From positions 1-64,000 of the forward strand of contig CAMDGF010000005.1 of NCBI GenBank assembly GCA_945897555.1: a DNA stretch of 64,000 bases, given 5' to 3'. Of this stretch, positions 10,831-20,659 are shown in pieces. The notes beneath the pieces were generated by a model that saw only the letters and a list, made by a program, of their open reading frames with translations, searched no databases and was not told the origin of the DNA. Each line of letters opens with the position of its first letter. The first letter of the stretch is position 1. The stretch comes from Klebsiella pneumoniae (GTDB lineage Bacteria; Pseudomonadota; Gammaproteobacteria; Burkholderiales; UBA3065). Position numbers and translations under genes: made by a program.

Positions 10831-11604
10831 TCAGACCGCCGCAGGCGCTGCTGCGAGTCGGATAAAGCCAGCCGGCTCGATCTGTTCGGCCCGTTTTGTG
10901 GGGTCTATGCCAGCGTGGCGGATCGCGTCCTCGCTGAGCAGTGTGGCGAGTGCGTTACGCAGCGTCTTGCGTCGTTGTCCGAAGGCGGCCGTCACCACGG
11001 CGTCGAAGCGTGCCGGATCGGCGATGTGCGGCGCTGAGTCACCCAGGGGTGCCAATATCACCACCGCCGAGTCGACCTTGGGGGGCGGGTGGAAAGCGCC
11101 GGGCGGCACCGTGCAGAGCCGGAACATGACGAAGCGCACCTGCAGACCGACCGAGAGCCGCCCGTAGGCGGCGCTGCCCGGTTCGGCGACCATGCGGTCG
11201 ACCACCTCCTTCTGCAGCATCAGCACCATGCGTTCGATGTGTGATGCGTAGCCGGCGAGGTGGAACAGCAGCGGTGTCGAGATGTTGTAGGGCAGGTTGC
11301 CGGCGACCTTGAAGCGCGCGCCGACCTTGGCGAAGTCGAACGCCAGTGCGTCAGCCGCATGCACGGTGAGCTTGGGCGCGGCGGCGTGGGCTTGCCAGTG
11401 CGCCACCAGGTCGCGGTCGAGTTCGACCACTTGCAGCCGGTCGAGGCGATCCAGCAGGGGCAGGGTGAGCGCGCCCAGGCCCGGCCCGATCTCCACCAAT
11501 GCATCGCCCGGCCGCGGGTCGAGCGCATCGACGATGCGGCCTATCACCCCCGGGCTGACCAGGAAGTGCTGGCCAAAGCGCTTGCGCGGTGTGTGCGCCG
11601 TCAA
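10831..11604 (-). CDS. rsmA: 16S rRNA (adenine1518-N6/adenine1519-N6)-dimethyltransferase
   Basis: Also known as KsgA. It dimethylates two adjacent adenines in the 3'-terminal hairpin of 16S rRNA, a late checkpoint in 30S assembly. It has 257 residues and starts with [15 protein letters not shown], the family signature. SAM-binding motif I is [11 protein letters not shown] and the catalytic motif IV is [20 protein letters not shown] marks the C-terminal part. It overlaps the end of valS by four bases and is the last gene of pepA-holC-valS-rsmA. Its usual neighbours pdxA and surA are absent. Confidence 0.97.
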   Translation of the reverse strand: MTAHTPRKRFGQHFLVSPGVIGRIVDALDPRPGDALVEIGPGLGALTLPLLDRLDRLQVVELDRDLVAHWQAHAAAPKLTVHAADALAFDFAKVGARFKVAGNLPYNISTPLLFHLAGYASHIERMVLMLQKEVVDRMVAEPGSAAYGRLSVGLQVRFVMFRLCTVPPGAFHPPPKVDSAVVILAPLGDSAPHIADPARFDAVVTAAFGQRRKTLRNALATLLSEDAIRHAGIDPTKRAEQIEPAGFIRLAAAPAAV

Positions 11605-14501
11605 CCGAGTTGCGCCAGTTGCCCGCGAAGCTTGCCCAGTGTCGCTTCGAATCCGGCGACGCGGTCGCGCTCCTGCTGCACCACTGCCGCGGGTGCTCGG
11701 TCCACAAAGCTGGCGTTGCCGAGCTTGGCCTGCGCCCGCGCGATCTCGCCCTCCAGACGCGCCACCTCCTTGCCGAGGCGTGCCTTTTCGGCTTCGACAT
11801 CGATCTCGACCTTGAGCATCAGGCGGAAGTCACCGACCACCTGCACTGGCGCGGCCGAGGGAGGCAGGGCGTCGCCCGCCGCCTCAACGTCACTCAGACG
11901 TGCCAGCGCCGCGAGATACGGCGCGTAGGCGGTCGCCATCTCGCGACAGCCGGCCACCACCAGCGGTGCCTTCTCGGCCGGCGACAGGCCCATCTCGCCG
12001 CGCAGACTGCGGACCGCGTCGACCATCGCCTTGAGTCCGGCCACCCAGGCCTCGCTCGCTTCGTCGATCTTCTCTGGCTGTGCGATCGGATACGAAGCGG
12101 TGGCGATCGAGCCCCCCTCGGCCGGCGCGCGGCCTGCGAGCGGCGCGACCGTCTGCCAGAGCTCCTCGGTGATGAACGGGATGAGCGGATGCGCCAGCCG
12201 CAGGGTGGTCTCGAGCACGCGCAGCAGGGTGCGGCGGGTGGCGCGCTGCTGCTCGGGCGCGCCGGTCGCGATCTGCACCTTGGCCAACTCGAGATACCAG
12301 TCGCAGTACTCGTCCCAGACGAAGCGGTAGAGCGTCTGCGCGGCGAGGTCGAAGCGGTATTCGCGCAGGTGGCGCTCCATGTCGGCCGCGGTGCGTTGCA
12401 GCAGGCTGACGATCCAGCGATCGGCTGGTGAGAAGTGCAGATAGCCACCCGGGCCACAACCATTGTCCCCCACTGCTTGGCTGCCACACGGCTCGAGCCC
12501 GCAGTCCTGGCCCTCGGTGTTCATCAGCACGAAGCGCGTGGCGTTCCACAGCTTGTTGCAGAAGTTGCGATAGCCCTCGCAGCGTTGCATGTCGAACTTG
12601 ATGTCGCGGCCGGGGCTGGCCAGGCTGGCAAAGGTGAAGCGCAGTGCATCCACGCCGAAGGCCGGGATGCCATCCGGAAACTCCTTGCGCGTCTTCTTGG
12701 TGATGCTCTCAGCCTGCTTGGGGTTCATCAGGCCGGCGGTGCGCTTCTCGATCAGCGCATCCAAGCCGATGCCATCGATCAGGTCGATCGGATCAAGCAC
12801 GTTGCCCTTGGACTTGCTCATCTTCTGGCCCTCCGCATCGCGGATCAGGCCGTGCACGTAGACATCGCGGAAGGGGATCTTGCCGGTCAGGTGCGTGGTC
12901 ATCATCACCATGCGTGCGACCCAGAAGAAGATGATGTCGAAGCCGGTCACCAGCACGCTCGAGGGCAGGTAGCGGCTCAGTATGGGGTTGGCCGCATCCT
13001 TGGCCGCATCGCCGGTCCAATCGAGGGTGGAGAAAGGCCACAGGGCCGACGAGTACCAGGTGTCCAGCACATCCTCGTCGCGGCGCAGCTCGCCGGTGTA
13101 GCCGTCGCGCTCGGCCATCTCGCGTGCCTCTGCGGCGTTGTGCGCCACCCAGGCACGGCCATCCGGTGCGTACCACGCCGGGATCTGGTGGCCCCACCAC
13201 AGCTGCCGCGAGATGCACCAGTCCTGGATGTTGTTGAGCCACTGCTTATAGGTGTTGACCCAGTTCTCGGGCACAAACCGCACCTGCCCGTCGGCGACCA
13301 CGTCGATCGCCTTCTGCACGATGCTCTTGCCGTCGGCACCGGGCTTGCTCATGGCAACGAACCACTGGTCGGTGAGCATGGGCTCCACCACCACGCCCGA
13401 TCGATCGCCGCGCGGCACCATGAGCTTGTGCGGCTTGACGCTCTCCAGAAGTTCGGCGGCCTCGAGGTCGGCGACCACCTGCTTGCGTGCGGCAAACCGC
13501 TCCATGCCGGCCAGATGCGCGGGTAGGGCGATGCCCGGCCGGGCGCTGCCATCGTTGCCGAACACCTGCGCCGTCGCTGGCACGTTGCCGGCCAGATCGA
13601 GCACGACGATGCGGTCGAGCCCGTGGCGTTGCCCCACCGCATAGTCATTGAAGTCATGTGCCGGCGTGACCTTGACCACGCCTGTGCCGAACTCGCGGTC
13701 CACGTAATCGTCGGCGATCACCGGGATGCGCCGGCCGCACAGCGGCAACTCGACCTCGCGTCCGATCAGGTGGGCGTAGCGCTCGTCCCCGGGGTGCACC
13801 ATCACGGCGACGTCGCCGAGCAGGGTCTCGGGGCGGGTGGTGGCAACCGTCAGCGCCGCCAAGCCATTCACCGGCCCGCCGGCGAGCGGGTAGCGGATGT
13901 GCCACAGGTGGCCGTCCTCCTCTTCGCTGATCACCTCAAGATCCGACACCGCGGTGCCGAGTTTGGGGTCCCAGTTCACCAGCCGCTTGCCGCGGTAGAT
14001 CAGGCCCTCGCGATAGAGACGGACGAAGCTCTGCGCGACGATGGTCGAGAGCCCGGTGTCCATGGTGAAACGTTCGCGGTCCCAGTCGCACGAGGCACCC
14101 AACCGGCGCATCTGCCGGGTGATGGTGCCGCCCGAATAGTCCTTCCACTCCCACACGCGTTCGAGGAAGTTCTCGCGGCCGACATCGTGGCGGCTCAGCC
14201 CCTTGGCTTCGAGTTGGCGTTCAACAACCATTTGCGTGGCGATGCCGGCGTGGTCGGTGCCGGGCTGCCACAGCACATTCGCGCCCCGCATGCGTTGCCA
14301 GCGGGTGAGCGCGTCCATCAGCGTCTGGTTGAAGCCATGCCCCATGTGCAAGGTGCCAGTGACGTTCGGCGGTGGCAGCAGGATGCAGAAGTTGTCGGCT
14401 TTGGCGGCGTGGGTGCCGGCAGCGAAATACCCGCTCTTTTCCCAGCGCGGGTACCAGCGCTGCTCGATGTCGGCGGGTTCAAAGCTCTTGGCGAGGGTCA
14501 T
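11601..14501 (-). CDS. valS: Valyl-tRNA synthetase
   Basis: Class Ia enzyme that charges tRNA(Val) and edits mischarged threonine. The track ORF extends to 14567; homology begins at [23 protein letters not shown] at 14501, giving 966 residues. The HIGH motif is HMGHG around residue 54, after PPPNVTGTL; the KMSKS motif is [12 protein letters not shown]. An inserted CP1 editing domain ([15 protein letters not shown]) lies between them. The last 60 residues form the tRNA-binding coiled-coil arm. It lies downstream of holC, as in many Proteobacteria, and overlaps rsmA by four bases. Confidence 0.98.
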   Translation of the reverse strand: MTLAKSFEPADIEQRWYPRWEKSGYFAAGTHAAKADNFCILLPPPNVTGTLHMGHGFNQTLMDALTRWQRMRGANVLWQPGTDHAGIATQMVVERQLEAKGLSRHDVGRENFLERVWEWKDYSGGTITRQMRRLGASCDWDRERFTMDTGLSTIVAQSFVRLYREGLIYRGKRLVNWDPKLGTAVSDLEVISEEEDGHLWHIRYPLAGGPVNGLAALTVATTRPETLLGDVAVMVHPGDERYAHLIGREVELPLCGRRIPVIADDYVDREFGTGVVKVTPAHDFNDYAVGQRHGLDRIVVLDLAGNVPATAQVFGNDGSARPGIALPAHLAGMERFAARKQVVADLEAAELLESVKPHKLMVPRGDRSGVVVEPMLTDQWFVAMSKPGADGKSIVQKAIDVVADGQVRFVPENWVNTYKQWLNNIQDWCISRQLWWGHQIPAWYAPDGRAWVAHNAAEAREMAERDGYTGELRRDEDVLDTWYSSALWPFSTLDWTGDAAKDAANPILSRYLPSSVLVTGFDIIFFWVARMVMMTTHLTGKIPFRDVYVHGLIRDAEGQKMSKSKGNVLDPIDLIDGIGLDALIEKRTAGLMNPKQAESITKKTRKEFPDGIPAFGVDALRFTFASLASPGRDIKFDMQRCEGYRNFCNKLWNATRFVLMNTEGQDCGLEPCGSQAVGDNGCGPGGYLHFSPADRWIVSLLQRTAADMERHLREYRFDLAAQTLYRFVWDEYCDWYLELAKVQIATGAPEQQRATRRTLLRVLETTLRLAHPLIPFITEELWQTVAPLAGRAPAEGGSIATASYPIAQPEKIDEASEAWVAGLKAMVDAVRSLRGEMGLSPAEKAPLVVAGCREMATAYAPYLAALARLSDVEAAGDALPPSAAPVQVVGDFRLMLKVEIDVEAEKARLGKEVARLEGEIARAQAKLGNASFVDRAPAAVVQQERDRVAGFEATLGKLRGQLAQLG

Positions 14502-14567
14502 GGTTGGTCTTTCGGGTCTGCTTGATGGCGGAACGGTGCATTCAACGGGTCGGCCGGTGGTGGCCAC

Positions 14568-14993
14568 TCAGCTCCGGTTCTTCAGGTCGTGGTGTTGCAA
14601 GGGGTAGCCGCGGTCCCGGTAGAAGCGAAAGCGCTCCCGAGCTGCTTGCAGCGAGGCGGGCTCGTTGCCAACCACCTCGAGCAATCGTTCAAAGCGGCTG
14701 AAGCAGGGCGGGGTCTCGTCGCGCAGATTGATCAGGATGTCTTCATGGGGCACCGCCGCAGCATCGTGTCCGATCACCACAGGCGTGCGTCGGGCCAGCG
14801 GGTGGTCAGCTGGGCAGTGCGGCAAAAAGCTCTCCGGTGGGTCGGCCCACAAGCGCGCGTCGATCGCTGCCGTGTGGGCAGCGTCGCGCGTAAGGATCCA
14901 CACCCGATGTCCGGCGCGCACCGCTTTGTGCGCCAGGCTGAACACCGTGCGCGTGGCATCGCTGCTGCCGGCGTAGAAGTCGACCCGGGTCAC
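14568..14993 (-). CDS. holC: DNA polymerase III chi subunit
   Basis: Links single-strand-binding protein to the clamp loader through psi during replication. The track ORF is longer (start 15269), but the chi N-terminus is VTRVDFYAGSSDATRTVFSL. A GTG at 14993 overlaps the pepA stop as GTGA, giving 141 residues, the usual size. Conserved chi features include GHRVWILTRDAAH, LWADPPESFLPH and the segment LINLRDETPPCFSRFERLLE. It sits between pepA and valS, the same order as in E. coli. Confidence 0.93.
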   Translation of the reverse strand: MTRVDFYAGSSDATRTVFSLAHKAVRAGHRVWILTRDAAHTAAIDARLWADPPESFLPHCPADHPLARRTPVVIGHDAAAVPHEDILINLRDETPPCFSRFERLLEVVGNEPASLQAARERFRFYRDRGYPLQHHDLKNRS

Positions 14994-16486
14994 GCCGTGG
15001 TGCTGCGCTCGCCGCCCGAGCGGCCGATGAGGAACTCGGTGAGAAGCCCCACCGGCCGGCCGGTGGCGCCTTTTGCCTTGCCTGAGACCCAGGCGGTCCC
15101 CGCGATGTCGAGGTGTGCCCACTTCATGTCGCGGGTGAAGCGCGAAAGGAAGCACGCCGCTGTGACGCTGCCGGCGGGACGACCGCCAATGTTCGCCATG
15201 TCGGCGAAGTTGCTCGACAACTGCTGCTGGTAGTCGTCCCACAGCGGCATGTGCCAGGCGCGGTCCCATGCGTTATGGCCGGCGGCAAGGATCTCGCTGG
15301 CGAGCTTGTCGTCGTTGCTGTAAAGGCCGCTGGCCACGTGCCCGAGCGCGATCACGCAGGCGCCGGTCAGGGTGGCGATGTCGATGGTGACAACAGGTTT
15401 GATCTTGTCGCGCGTGTAGGTGAGCGCGTCGCAAAGGATCAGGCGGCCCTCGGCGTCGGTATTGAGGATCTCGATGGTCTGGCCCGACATGCTGGTGACG
15501 ATGTCGCCGGGCTTGGTCGCTTTGCCGCCAGGCATGTTCTCCGTGGCCGGGATCACGCCGACCACATTGATCGGCAGCTTGAGTTGTGCCACGGCCTTGA
15601 GCGTGCCGAGTACGGCTGCGGCACCGCACATGTCGTACTTCATCTCGTCCATCTCGCCCGAGGGCTTGATCGAGATGCCGCCCGTGTCAAAGGTCACGCC
15701 CTTGCCGACCAGCGCCACCGGTGCGTCTGTCTTGCCGGCGCCTTGGTAGCGCAGCACGATGAAGCGCGGCGGCTCGGCGCTCCCGCGCGCCACCGAAAGG
15801 AACGAGCCCATGCCCATCTTGGCGATCGCTTTTTCGTCGAACACCTGCACCTTGAGGCCGGCCGCCTTGCCAAGTGCGTGCGCACGATCGGCGAGGTAAG
15901 AGGGTGTGCAGACGTTGCCCGGGAGGTTGCCGAGCTCGCGTGCGAGGCTGGCGCCCTGGCCGATCGCCTCGCCCTGTCGCAGGCCACGCTCGGCTTTGGC
16001 CAACTCGGCTTCGCCATCGGCCCAGATGCAGAGTTTAGCTAGCTTCGGCGGGTCGTCACGTTTGCTCTTGAGCTGGTCTGGCCGCTGCACGGCGTGTAGC
16101 GCCATCTGTGCGATCTGGCTCGCATACCAGCTGGCATCACGGCGGCGCACCGGATGGCGGTCGAGGCAGAAGGTGACGTCGCGTGCGGCACTGGCAAGGA
16201 CGGCATCGAGGCCTGCACGCATCGCCTTGAGCCAACTCGCTTCGCTGGCCTCCGCGACCTTGCCGAGACCGACTGCCACGATGCGTGTCGGCCCGTCGGC
16301 CAGCATCACCACCTGCGCGGATTTGCCCGTGAGGTCGCCCCGCTTGATGGCGGCTGCGATCACTCCGTTGTGACTCGCATCCACTGCGCGCGCAGCGGGG
16401 CCGAGTTTTCCGCCAGCCTCGGCCATCACCACCAGGCACTGCCCCTTGAGCGCCTCGGCGCTTCCCCCTCTCGTGCTAAATTCCAT
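14990..16486 (-). CDS. pepA: Leucyl aminopeptidase (cytosol aminopeptidase, M17)
   Basis: Hexameric dimanganese/zinc aminopeptidase that releases N-terminal residues from peptides in the cytoplasm; in some bacteria PepA also binds DNA (Xer recombination, carAB control). It has 498 residues with a variable N-terminal domain to about 160 and the catalytic domain after it. The family signature NTDAEGRLILCDAL is intact, as are the metal/catalytic segments VGKGVTFDTGGISIKPS and KYDMCGAAAV. It heads pepA-holC-valS-rsmA, is divergent from lptF and has a ribosome-binding site GAGGAAG and a perfect TATAAT upstream. Confidence 0.97.
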   Translation of the reverse strand: MEFSTRGGSAEALKGQCLVVMAEAGGKLGPAARAVDASHNGVIAAAIKRGDLTGKSAQVVMLADGPTRIVAVGLGKVAEASEASWLKAMRAGLDAVLASAARDVTFCLDRHPVRRRDASWYASQIAQMALHAVQRPDQLKSKRDDPPKLAKLCIWADGEAELAKAERGLRQGEAIGQGASLARELGNLPGNVCTPSYLADRAHALGKAAGLKVQVFDEKAIAKMGMGSFLSVARGSAEPPRFIVLRYQGAGKTDAPVALVGKGVTFDTGGISIKPSGEMDEMKYDMCGAAAVLGTLKAVAQLKLPINVVGVIPATENMPGGKATKPGDIVTSMSGQTIEILNTDAEGRLILCDALTYTRDKIKPVVTIDIATLTGACVIALGHVASGLYSNDDKLASEILAAGHNAWDRAWHMPLWDDYQQQLSSNFADMANIGGRPAGSVTAACFLSRFTRDMKWAHLDIAGTAWVSGKAKGATGRPVGLLTEFLIGRSGGERSTTA

Positions 16487-16520
16487 CGGTCTTCCTCGTT
16501 ATCTGTGGGGCATCCCCGCG

Positions 16521-16526
16521 ATTATA
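16521..16526 (-). promoter_or_regulatory. Putative -10 box of the pepA operon
   Basis: ATTATA on the plus strand reads as a perfect TATAAT on the minus strand, 34 bases upstream of the pepA ATG, and is followed by the GAGGAAG ribosome-binding site. The -35 region is poor. A short GGGGCATCCCC hairpin (16507-16517) lies just downstream of the predicted start point. A divergent lptFG promoter must share this 80-bp region. Confidence 0.5.
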
Positions 16527-16566
16527 TGCAGGACCTCGCAAACGCCTCGTGCCAGGTGTGCCGGCC

Positions 16567-17718
16567 ATGAAGGCGCCTCCTGACTCCGCTGCGCCGGCAG
16601 CGGTGCCGCCCGTCGCGCCCAAGCCGCTGCTGCGCAGCTTGTTCAGCCGCCGCATCAGTGGCGAATGCGCCTCGGTGGCGCTGGGAGTGTTTGCCGTGCT
16701 GCTCGGCATCATCGTCACGGCGCAGCTGGTGCGTGTGCTGAACCGAGCGGCCAGCGGCAGCATCTCGATCGACACGGTGCTCGCGGCGATGTCGTTCCAA
16801 ACCCTGAATCTGTTCCCGCTGGTCATCGCGCTCACGCTCTTCGTTGCGGCGCTGATCACGCTCACCCGAGCTCACAGGGACAGCGAGATGGTGGTCTGGT
16901 TCTCCTGCGGGGTGCCGCTGCGGGCGTTCGTCGTCCCGCTGCTGCGTTTTGCCATCCCGTTTGTCGTGCTCGTTGCTCTCATCACCTTGTTCGTGCGTCC
17001 GTGGGCGGCCACCCGCAGCCAGCAGCTGCAGGCCGAGCTGCAGTCGCGCGACGAGATCGCACTGGTGTCGCCTGGGGTGTTCAAGGAGACTCGTGGCGGC
17101 GGCAAGGTCTATTTTGTCGAGCGCTTCTCAGATTTCAACCAGAGCCTTGCAGAACTCTTCATCCGCGCGGTCGATCCGGGCGGCGAGAGCATCACGGTGG
17201 CTCGGGCTGGCAGCGTCGAGAAGGCGGAGAACGGCGATCGTTTCCTCGTCATGCGGGACGGCCGACGCTATGAGGCCAGCCGCACCGACGTCGCGGCCTG
17301 GCGCGAGACGCGTTTCGAGCGTGCCGAGATCCTCATCTTGCCTTACGAGAAGGTGCCCTACAGTGCCAACGCGAAATCGCGCAGCAGCCTCGACCTGCTG
17401 GCGTCGAGCCGCGCGGTCGACATTGCCGAACTGCAATGGCGGCTGCACCTCCCCGTCGCCACACTGATGTTGGTGCTGCTCGCGGTGCCACTGGGGTTTG
17501 TCAACCCGCGAGCCAGCCGGTCGGTGAATCTGGCGCTCGCGGTACTCATCTACGCCCTCTACAGCAATGCGCTGAGCATCACCAATGCCTGGGTGGCCCA
17601 GGACAGGTTGTCGCCATGGGCCGGGTTCCTTGTGGTCCACCTCGTGCTCGGCGGCGTCATCGTCGGTCTGGCGACCTGGCAGACGGGCGCTTTGCAGCGT
17701 CGGCGCAGGATCCCATGA
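16567..17718 (+). CDS. lptF: LPS export system permease LptF
   Basis: Inner-membrane permease of the LptB2FG transporter that extracts LPS from the inner membrane and pushes it along the Lpt bridge. A GTG at 16549 (389 residues) and an ATG at 16567 (383 residues) are both possible; I prefer the ATG because AGGTG lies at suitable spacing. Compared with E. coli LptF there is an N-terminal extension rich in Ala and Pro before the LFSRRISGE segment. Transmembrane segments cluster at both ends, around a large periplasmic beta-jellyroll domain. It is coupled to lptG by ATGA and divergent from pepA, as in other Proteobacteria. Confidence 0.93.
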   Translation: MKAPPDSAAPAAVPPVAPKPLLRSLFSRRISGECASVALGVFAVLLGIIVTAQLVRVLNRAASGSISIDTVLAAMSFQTLNLFPLVIALTLFVAALITLTRAHRDSEMVVWFSCGVPLRAFVVPLLRFAIPFVVLVALITLFVRPWAATRSQQLQAELQSRDEIALVSPGVFKETRGGGKVYFVERFSDFNQSLAELFIRAVDPGGESITVARAGSVEKAENGDRFLVMRDGRRYEASRTDVAAWRETRFERAEILILPYEKVPYSANAKSRSSLDLLASSRAVDIAELQWRLHLPVATLMLVLLAVPLGFVNPRASRSVNLALAVLIYALYSNALSITNAWVAQDRLSPWAGFLVVHLVLGGVIVGLATWQTGALQRRRRIP

Positions 17719-18785
17719 GCCTGCTTTCGCGAGACATTGCCCGCCGGATCTACGGTGCCGTGGCGCTGGTAAGCATCGCGCTGCTGGTGCTGTTCGGGCT
17801 GTTCGATCTCATCGACCAACTCGATACCAGCCGGTCGCGTGCCCCTACAGCGCTGCAGGCGCTCGCTCTCACCGCTCTGCTGGTGCCCGGACATTTTTAC
17901 GAGTTGCTGCCTGTGGCCACCTTGATCGGCGGCCTAGTGGTCATGGCGCAACTCGCCGCCAGTTCGGAATACACGGTCATCCGCACTTCGGGGGTCTCCG
18001 TGGCCGGCATGTTGCAGCGACTCGCGCTGCCGGCCGCTGTGATCGCGCTCATCGGTGTGCTGGCGGGCGAGTGGCTGGCACCGCTGGCCGACCAGCAGTC
18101 GCGCAGATTGAAGCTGGGCGGCGACACCTTGGTGGCGCAGCAGATGAGCACGGGCTACTGGCTCAAGGATGGCAGCAGTTTCGTCAATCTCGAAGGCGTC
18201 ATTCCTGATGGCCAGATGCTTGCGCCGGTGGTTTACCTGTTCGACCCCAAGGGCGAGCTCACGCAGGTGTTGCGTGCTCGCGCCGCGCGCTTCGACGGCG
18301 ATGGACACTGGCTGCTCGAGGATGTCGAAGCGACGGCTTTCGGGGCGGCCGGGGTGGTGGTGACGCGCGAGTCTGTGCAGCGCTGGCCGACGCGCCTCGG
18401 CCCCGACATCCTGCGGGTCATGGCGGTGGCTCCGGACCGCATGTCAGCGCTCGAGTTGTGGCCCTATCTGGCGCATCTGCGCAAGAACCGGCAGGACACC
18501 GGGCGTCATGAGACGGCGCTCTGGTCCAAGGTGCTCTATCCGCTCTCGATCGCGGCGATGATCTTGCTGGCACTCTGCTTCGCGCGCCTACAGGGCCGCG
18601 CCGGCGGCATCATGGTCAAGGTGTTTGCCGGCATCCTGCTGGGCATCGGCTTCCACTTTCTCAGCCGCGTCGGCAACAACCTCGGTCAGCTCAATGCCTG
18701 GCCGCCCTTGGTAGGGGCCGGTGCGGCCACTGCCGCTTTCATCGTGCTGGCGGTGCTGTTGCTGCGACGGGTCGAGCGGGTCTAG
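17715..18785 (+). CDS. lptG: LPS export system permease LptG
   Basis: Partner permease of LptF in the LPS exporter. The track ORF starts at 17436 inside lptF; the true start is the ATG at 17715 overlapping the lptF stop (ATGA), giving 356 residues starting MSLLSRDIARRIYGAVALVS. N-terminal helices, a central periplasmic jellyroll domain (about residues 100-265) and three C-terminal helices (such as ILLALCFARLQG and GIMVKVFAGILLGIGFHFLS) match the family. lptB, lptA and lptC are not in the window. It is convergent with the RDD gene. Confidence 0.94.
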   Translation: MSLLSRDIARRIYGAVALVSIALLVLFGLFDLIDQLDTSRSRAPTALQALALTALLVPGHFYELLPVATLIGGLVVMAQLAASSEYTVIRTSGVSVAGMLQRLALPAAVIALIGVLAGEWLAPLADQQSRRLKLGGDTLVAQQMSTGYWLKDGSSFVNLEGVIPDGQMLAPVVYLFDPKGELTQVLRARAARFDGDGHWLLEDVEATAFGAAGVVVTRESVQRWPTRLGPDILRVMAVAPDRMSALELWPYLAHLRKNRQDTGRHETALWSKVLYPLSIAAMILLALCFARLQGRAGGIMVKVFAGILLGIGFHFLSRVGNNLGQLNAWPPLVGAGAATAAFIVLAVLLLRRVERV

Positions 18786-18801
18786 TCCGTGCGCTAGCGC
18801 G

Positions 18802-19239
18802 TCAGCTCACGACGCGCCACACGCGCGTGCTGGCCAGCCGGTCGTGCAGGAATTGCCCGTCCTTGTCGAGCGCTGGCCAGAGGATGCTCAGCGGGAAGGT
18901 GAGAGTGGCCAGTGCGAACCGCAACAAGGCGCGCCCGGGCGTGAGCGGTGTCCGGTCTTTTGTGGTGACCACCAGCCGCCAGGTCTTCATCGCCAGGGTC
19001 TGCCCGAACCGCCACCAGCACCCGGCAAAATAAGCGGCCACGAGTACCCCGATCCAGGCCTGGAGGGCGACACGCGAACTGCCTTCGACGCCATTCGCTC
19101 CGGCGGGCAGCCACACCGCGAGCAAGCCGCCTACCAGCAGGAGCGCCAGCACGATCAGCGCTTCGTAGACCATACAAATCAAGCGCCGCGACCAGCTGGC
19201 GTGCTCGAGCGTCAGGCGGGCGATCGCTGCGGCGCTCAC
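18802..19239 (-). CDS. RDD family membrane protein
   Basis: Small membrane protein of unknown function with an RDD domain. The GTG start at 19239 overlaps the stop of the DUF3106 gene as GTGA, giving 145 residues; the track start at 19281 lies inside that gene. The first segment has SWSRRLICMVYEALIV, a degenerate RDD start, followed by three hydrophobic helices. It is the last gene of the sigma factor-DUF3619-DUF3106-RDD cluster. RDD proteins are often suggested to be transport- or stress-related, but no activity can be assigned here. Confidence 0.8.
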   Translation of the reverse strand: MSAAAIARLTLEHASWSRRLICMVYEALIVLALLLVGGLLAVWLPAGANGVEGSSRVALQAWIGVLVAAYFAGCWWRFGQTLAMKTWRLVVTTKDRTPLTPGRALLRFALATLTFPLSILWPALDKDGQFLHDRLASTRVWRVVS

Positions 19240-19619
19240 GGCGAGCTTGGGTCTTCGAGCGGGCTCGCTTGCTCGAGCCAATGCTTACGGATGCGCTCAC
19301 GCTGTTCGGGAGGCAGCCGCTGCAGGTTCTCGAAGTTGCGGCGCGCCTGGTCGCGCTGCTCCGGTGTGAGCTTGGCCCACAGGGCGAGACGTTGCCGCAC
19401 ACGCGTCTGCTGTTCGGGCGGCAGGTCGTGGTAGCGGCGGGCGATGCGCAACAGACGCGTCCGCGTCTCGGCCGGCAGCGTGTCCCACTGCCCTTCGACC
19501 GGGCGCAGGACGGCTTGGTCGCCGGGGTTGAGCCCCGACCATGCAGCGGTTCCCCCGGCCAAAGCCTCCAAGGCGACAAGCGCTGCGGCGAAGAAGGCCG
19601 AGGCCAGTACGCGTGACAC
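19236..19619 (-). CDS. DUF3106 exported protein
   Basis: 127-residue protein with an N-terminal signal sequence (MSRVLASAFFAAALVALEAL), so probably periplasmic. The body is helical and charged and contains a repeated pattern LPPEQQTRVRQR / LTPEQRDQARRN / LPPEQRERIRKH with about 18-20 residues between repeats. This layout, rich in Arg and Gln with LxPEQR, is typical of DUF3106 and recalls CpxP/Spy-like periplasmic LTxxQ proteins; that similarity is an inference from pattern only. It lies three bases after the DUF3619 gene and overlaps the RDD gene (GTGA). Function unknown. Confidence 0.8.
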   Translation of the reverse strand: MSRVLASAFFAAALVALEALAGGTAAWSGLNPGDQAVLRPVEGQWDTLPAETRTRLLRIARRYHDLPPEQQTRVRQRLALWAKLTPEQRDQARRNFENLQRLPPEQRERIRKHWLEQASPLEDPSSP

Positions 19620-19622
19620 GGT

Positions 19623-20006
19623 TCAGTTCTCGATGAGTTCGACGCGGCCGCCGCCGATGTCGGTCTCGAGTGTCGCGTCGAGGTAGGCATCGAAGGGAAG
19701 GGCGTCGGCCAGCATGTCGGCATCGATGCTGCCCAACTGCTCGGCCGTCATCATCCATGCCATGGCGAGGACAAGCACGACTGCGAAGCCGGCCGGTGCC
19801 CAGTTGATCCAGTGGGTACTGGGGGCAGGTCCGCGGCTCAGACTCGCCAGCGCAGAGCGGCGTGCAGCCCGCAGGCGCGCACCGACGTCGCCACCGCTGC
19901 TGCGGTCGGCGATGGCGTCGAGATCGGCCGCCAAGCTTGCCAGATGGGTCCGATCTACCGTTGCGGCGGTCGCCGCAGTGGGCGTTGTGAGCCTCTGTTC
20001 AGTCAT
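19623..20006 (-). CDS. DUF3619 single-pass membrane protein, possible anti-sigma factor
   Basis: 127-residue protein with a cytoplasmic-looking N-terminal helix region (LAADLDAIADRS, LRAARRSAL), a single membrane segment near residues 70-90 (APAGFAVVLVLAMAWMM) and an acidic C-terminus (LPFDAYLDATLETDIGG). It overlaps the sigma gene by eight bases. An immediately downstream single-pass protein is the usual position of an ECF anti-sigma factor, so I suggest that role, but no zinc-binding anti-sigma HxxxCxxC motif is present. The family (DUF3619) is uncharacterised as far as I know. Confidence 0.75.
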   Translation of the reverse strand: MTEQRLTTPTAATAATVDRTHLASLAADLDAIADRSSGGDVGARLRAARRSALASLSRGPAPSTHWINWAPAGFAVVLVLAMAWMMTAEQLGSIDADMLADALPFDAYLDATLETDIGGGRVELIEN

Positions 20007-20658
20007 GTTCGTGATCCTCCGCGGCGCCGGCCTCGAGGCCGGTAGCCCATGGTCTTGCGATGCCTTGTGCCGCCAATGCCGAAGCCAGTGTGTGGCATGC
20101 GCGCGAGCAATGCGTCTTGACGCTGCCCTCGCTGCAACCCATCAACTGCGCGGTCTCGACGAGGTCGTAGCCCTCCCAATAACGCAGGAGGAAGGCTTGG
20201 CGTTGACGCAGCGGCAACATCGAGATGACAGTCGCGATCTGGGCCAGTTCCTCTTGGCTGGCGGCCTCGTCCTCGGCGGAGCGCGCGTGACTTTGATCGT
20301 CGGCCAGACGCTCGAGCAAGGTATCGGCCGCATCGACCGCCTCGTCCTCCCCCCGGGCGGGCAGCAGGGCAGATACAAGGACGGTCCAGGTATCCCGCAC
20401 CTTTTGGCGGCGAAAGTGATCGACGATGGCGTTCTGCAGGATGCGCTGGAACAACATCGGCCACTCGGGGGCAGGCCGATCGGCGTAGTGCTCCACCAGC
20501 CGCAACATGGCGTCCTGCACGATGTCGAGGGCGATGTCGTCGTTGCGCACGGCGAGCCTGGCGTGCAGCCACGCGCGGCGCTCGGCGCTGGCGAGGAAGG
20601 CGTCGATGGAGGGGGGGTGACTCACACTCGCCTGAGCAGGTGGTTGGATACCGGTCAC
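19999..20658 (-). CDS. ECF-type RNA polymerase sigma factor
   Basis: Sigma-70 family factor that probably directs RNA polymerase to a small regulon. Region 2 is recognisable in DDIALDIVQDAMLRLVEHYA followed by FQRILQNAIVDHFRRQK; region 4 has LPLRQRQAFLLRYWEGYD and the helix-turn-helix MGCSEGSVKTHCSRA. The linker between them is long and acidic. The track start at 20808 lies within the ilvI promoter region; I use GTG 20658 (219 residues), with GTG 20625 as an alternative. It overlaps the DUF3619 gene. A large imperfect hairpin lies directly upstream. Confidence 0.88.
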   Translation of the reverse strand: MTGIQPPAQASVSHPPSIDAFLASAERRAWLHARLAVRNDDIALDIVQDAMLRLVEHYADRPAPEWPMLFQRILQNAIVDHFRRQKVRDTWTVLVSALLPARGEDEAVDAADTLLERLADDQSHARSAEDEAASQEELAQIATVISMLPLRQRQAFLLRYWEGYDLVETAQLMGCSEGSVKTHCSRACHTLASALAAQGIARPWATGLEAGAAEDHEHD

Positions 20659-20659
20659 A

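Noticed and set aside
12435-13526. 363-residue open frame antisense to valS
   Set aside because: Shadow frame without motifs; valS signature sequences occupy the other strand.
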